The notes beneath the pieces are model-generated. The model did not search any database and was not told the DNA's origin. It worked only from the letters and a program-made list of their open reading frames with translations. Below, in pieces: positions 60,032 to 64,000 of a stretch of 64,000 nucleotides of DNA. Both the position numbers and the translations under genes were made by a program. The stretch is from NCBI GenBank assembly GCA_023374045.1, contig CM041782.1:253727810-253791809 (forward strand). Direction: 5' to 3'. The DNA comes from Limonium bicolor (lineage: Eukaryota > Streptophyta > Magnoliopsida > Caryophyllales > Plumbaginaceae). Each line of letters starts with the position of its first letter. Position 1 is the first letter of the stretch.

Positions 60032-61601
60032 TGCTATCATCAAAACCTAAATTTTAACCTATGATAAAGGATGACATTTTGAGCATAATGGCTTTGGAAT
60101 TTTGATTTTTCGAATTTCCAATAATTTTCTAGTATTTTCTAAATGAATCTGATGAGAAATTGAATTTAAAAATATTCCAATATCCAAAACTTCGATTCAC
60201 CTTGGTAAAATCAAAAATATATTCCTTTACATATATTTAAAATTTTATAGTCAAATTCTTTTTGGAAGCCCTCGAGCTAAAACATCGATAAATCTCGGTT
60301 TTTATCGGATTTTTTCTATCTTTAGTGAGGCCTACTTAAGTGACCTTAAATCTTGATCAAAGTAGATCTCCAAGAACCCCAAGCAATAAGAATAGCTAGC
60401 CGGCACAAGTCTCCCACGTTTCCACACATCCAAGAACCGAAATCTTACCGAAATTCACCGAAATCACCACCTAAACACACTTTTCATCTCCCAACACATC
60501 AACTACCATCAAACACCAGCCAAACCACCACCAAAACGTGAAGAACATCCACATTGACCAATATTCAGAAGCTCGGGACAAACTCAATCCGGGACCGACC
60601 TCAACGAAGCACTGAAAGTCTTTCGATGTGAAGGATCTCATAAATCTTGAAGGTAAAACAGGTTGAAACTTTATTCGTTGGATTTCCCACAACTTCATTT
60701 GTCTTTTGTGAAATTTTTAGTGCCATTTGACCTTTTACAGATTCTGAATTGACTTTTGTGTAAGCTTCTGTCTAGTAACATGTTAACTAAGTTTCGTGTT
60801 AATTTTGACTTCAAATTGAATTCATTCAACTACTAACGTGTTCAGAATCTTTCAGGCTACGTACCCATAAATGTTAAGCCAAAAACACCGTCGGGAACAA
60901 CCGCAACGCCGCCATCCGAGGGCGGTCCGCACCCACGGACGCCATGTCCGGGGTCCCGGACGCCTTGTCCGTAAGCACGGACGCTCTCGGACGGTGGCGG
61001 GATTTCAAAATTCCAAAATTTAGGGTTTTTCAAAACTATGTCCGGGCCCACGGACATCCTGTTCGTGGCCCCGGACCTTTCAAAATTTTATTTTCTTTTC
61101 AATTCGACTTTCTGTATAACAAGATTAACTAGGGTCCGTGGGTTCGGACATTAGGTCCGCGGCCACGGAGGGAATCAAAATTCGACCAAATTCTGCCTCT
61201 GAAACCCTAGTTTAGGTAATTTCACTTTCCACTTTTAATTTTAGACAAAAAATGTAAATACACAAAAAAACAAAAACATGTGCACTTAGGTTAAACGACC
61301 TCGTAATAAGCCGTAAATGACATAAGTAGGGGAAAAACGACCTAGGAGGGGTAATGAATGTAATTTGAACCTTAACTAAGTCGAATACCAAGCCCCCGAA
61401 CCCGAACTCTCCTTTCTAAATTTAATCTAGGTTAAAATTAAGTGGCGACTCTAATTAGGTTCTAGTGAGCTAACTTAGGACTTACTAATTATTGTTTTAT
61501 GACATAGTTATTAAGCTTAGTTTATAAGTGGACCTAGAACCCAACCAGATCCTAATCAACTTGAACCAACATAGGATAAGGTTCAAAAATCAAGGCTCAC
61601 A
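60032..61601 (+). mobile_element. Tat-like LTR of mini-gag element 1, copy B
   Basis: Copy of 34985-36535, ending GGCTCACA before GAA and the PBS at 61605-61622. The GTCCG array is at about 60924-61170 and reads with fewer single-base losses than in copy A. Confidence 0.6.
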
Positions 61602-61604
61602 GAA

Positions 61605-61622
61605 TGGCGACTCTACTGGGGA
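61605..61622 (+). promoter_or_regulatory. Primer binding site, tRNA-Arg type, copy B
   Basis: Identical to 36539-36556, with the same three-base spacer from the LTR. Confidence 0.85.
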
Positions 61623-62795
61623 GAAACTCTTAATATTAACTTCTTTAATTTTAAGAAAGAGGGCTTAACTCGCAATTGTTTATTTATGGCTTTTATTTGT
61701 TTTCATGCGCAATTTAAATTTCTATATATGCATCATATGAGAGTGAGGGTCATGCAATCCGATTTCACCCTGGGACCCGCCTTAGGGTCCCCTGTCAGGG
61801 ACTCACACCTTTTAAGGTGATGTGAATAAGTGGGGGAAAAGAGGAGGATGTCGTCTAACCACATCCCCTTAATATCTGGGCTTTAGCCCCAAGCATTTTT
61901 CTAGCAGTGCCCTTACCTAGCCTTGTTTCGTCATTCAAAGACCCGACTGTAGACGCACACCTTTAGGTGATGTGAAAACAGTGGGGAAGCCCAAAGAGAA
62001 TAGCGTGCAATCCCTATTCCTTTGTGGTGACCTGGGCCCACGCCCCAAGCACCTCTCCAGATCGATCCATACCCATTGATCAAAATCGTCTAGTGAGGAC
62101 ATGTTGAACTTGTGAGAGCCTTGTTCGCTTTTGTGATCGGCCCACTACCCAGCCTAGAAATTGATAGGAACTTTTCCTACATCAACTCAGCCCAGCCCAA
62201 ATTTGCGGCTTTATTGTTGGCGGCCCAAAGGCCCTATTTCGTTTAATATGTGAGTCATTTGGGCTTCGGCCCAAAGGTTAGACTTTGGTGATTTCTCTTT
62301 CGGCCCAAATTGAATTATCAATTTAGTTCTAGGCCCATGAAAAAGAAATCCACTTGAAGTAATCCATGGGACATGAAAATCAATCAGGCCCCATTCTAGT
62401 CAAGGTAAACTTTTTATTCGGGACCTGGCCCAAAATCCTAGATCTAGGTACCATCTTTTAGGCCCAGTCAGAATCATTCGTTTCGGCCTAAACTCCCATT
62501 CACATCTAGAGTGTAGTTCCTGCCCACGCGCCTTGCTTCTAGCCCAAACACATTCTGACCCAAGTGTCGCATTCTCTAAACATTTCGGCATAGGGGCTAG
62601 TTCACAGCTCATGAATCATTCCGGCCCATGTGCCTCTCTTCCAATTCATTCATGTGCTTTTCTTGTGACCCAAGCAAGTTTTAACTTTGAGCATCATTTT
62701 ATCAATTACTTCTTCCTTGTCCAGAATTTCTATTCAATTTCATTTTGTTGGCTGATGAACAAAATTTTGGAAACAGGTAAACTACCATCCTCAGC
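61623..62795 (+). other. Non-coding leader with GGCCCA array, copy B
   Basis: Copy of 36557-37730, with the GGCCCA-rich part at about 62140-62635. No gene is seen. Confidence 0.6.
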
Positions 62796-63632
62796 ATGGC
62801 AGGGCAAAGAAATACAATCAACATGGAGACCCAGCTGGCATTTTTAGAGCAGGCATATATGGACGCCATTGACGCCAGGGAGCGAAGACATAAGGCCACT
62901 CTCAATGCCATGGAATGCGAGTACGCCATCATTACTGAAGGTTTGAAAATTAAGGCCAATTCCTTAAAGATTGATTGTTTAGCTCAGGACGGATCGATAT
63001 GCAAGCCAACCAACCCTTTGTGTGCACATGACCACATTGATCCGGCTGGAACCCAAAGCTCACTAGGGCACGACAGAAGAGTCGCGGTAGGACTTAAGCG
63101 GTCGCGGGAACTAGCTGAAGAAGCCACCGAGACGGCCATCTTCAACTTTTCCTTCCTAAAGCTATGCTCTAAGACAGGATCGCCGATGGCCGCTCTATGC
63201 GAAAACTTCGCATGCCCACAGGTTCACAACGTTTGGTTATAGCTAGGACAGCCCGAAGCTCAGGGTGTAGGTAGTAGTACTTTCAAGGCAAGACTAGCCG
63301 AGGCAATTTCAGTTTCAAGACAAAACACCCAAACCTCGTCCCGACTTAGGCGGTTCTCTACGCCGAGACAATTTGCTAACATCGGTCAAACATTAAGTCA
63401 AGCATTTGAGAAGCTTCAAAGGAGAAACCTGCTACAGCCAAAGGGTCTGAATGTAGGACTTACTCACCTGAGGGAGTATCTAGACCAATTCAGCCACTAC
63501 CACCAGTTACCCGGCCATGACACTGATCAATGCAGAGGCTTGCAGCATAAGATTCAGGACTTGATCGACCAGGGGCTCCAGTTCTCAGAGCATGGAAATA
63601 TCTTTGGGAATCCCATGCTAGAACATCACTAG
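62796..63632 (+). pseudogene. Reduced gag-like ORF, element 1 copy B
   Basis: Exactly 279 codons from ATG to the final TAG, interrupted only by one in-frame TAG at 63240-63242. It carries the base missing from copy A, so the knuckle region reads HYHQLPGHDTDQC and continues to IQDLIDQGLQF. Because both haplotype copies share the internal TAG, it is a real feature of the locus, either an inactivating mutation or, less likely, a readthrough stop. No pol-like sequence follows to the window end. Confidence 0.65.
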
Positions 63633-64000
63633 GAGTTTTTGTTTTTTTCTAGCTTTCTTGGTTGTTAGGGATAGTTTTTCTTTACCTTTGTAGTCTTTTT
63701 AGTCAGTTTATTCGATTTATCTTTTTAAGACAGTGGAAGTGATACCCGATGTTTGATGTTATCCTACTTTTCTCATTTTTATTGATAAAAGAAGTATTCT
63801 CTTTCCTTTTTGTCCATGATCCCTCATGTCAAGCTTAAATTTCATACTTGTACATTGATTCATACAAACACACTCACAAAAATCACAAGCGGATTCACCT
63901 TTTCCTGACTTTTACCATTCTTCCGTCGTGATACATTCCCCTGTACAGAGTCATCCCATCACTCCACCTACATTCACCACACTTTTCCCTCCACATGAAA

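Larger units (their letters stand above)
44739..64000. repeat. Large duplicate, copy B (partner 24359-38935)
   Basis: Collinear with copy A from the first base after the gap to the window end. The first 500 bp carries an excess of single-base deletions relative to copy A, as at a low-quality contig end. Copy B has one large extra segment, the solo LTR at 46037-50701. Confidence 0.95.

Overview
The window is repeat-dense nuclear DNA of a flowering plant, probably a eudicot. It is AT-rich and contains no intact host gene. LTR retrotransposons, a CACTA transposon and MULE-type DNA-transposon debris fill it, with plant-type primer binding sites (initiator tRNA-Met and tRNA-Arg types). Coding sequence is limited to decayed transposon proteins and a reduced gag-like ORF. 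The species cannot be named from this sequence.

Left half (1-24358): a four-level nest. The base layer is a MULE/PMD element (24195-25575, minus strand). An LTR retrotransposon of unassigned lineage ends inside it (3' LTR 22089-24181). A Tekay-like chromovirus on the minus strand sits just upstream of that LTR (5' LTR 17240-21843, PBS 17223-17234, decayed gag-pol 12012-17239, 3' LTR 8758-12011). A Tat/Ogre-like element on the minus strand cuts that 3' LTR (LTR 2779-8757, PBS 2759-2775, leader 1-2778).

Middle (24359-44238): the MULE/PMD remnant is followed by a GGTTAACC-rich tract, an unassigned LTR-like stretch interrupted by a 4.4-kb CACTA element (29234-33656), and two related Tat-like elements. 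Each Tat-like copy carries a reduced gag ORF (37731-38566 and 40884-41492) and no visible pol. Another Tat/Ogre-type LTR starts at 42224 and runs to a scaffold gap of exactly 500 N (44239-44738).

Right half (44739-64000): this repeats 24359-38935 almost base for base, including the same CACTA element and the same reduced gag ORF. It differs by small indels and by one clean 4,665-bp solo LTR (46037-50701) with 5-bp target duplications. The simplest reading is two unmerged haplotype contigs placed in tandem across a scaffolding gap; a true segmental duplication is the alternative.

The observations most worth following are: tRNA-like A/B-box modules with identical 32-nt spacing just upstream of the TATA box in two divergent Tat-type LTRs; a gag-derived ORF that seems to lack the capsid core, present in two divergent copies; an approximately 810-bp-arm inverted repeat in the CACTA element built from a captured gene fragment around two smaller foldbacks; and GC-rich GTCCG stem-loop arrays at comparable places in several unrelated LTRs.
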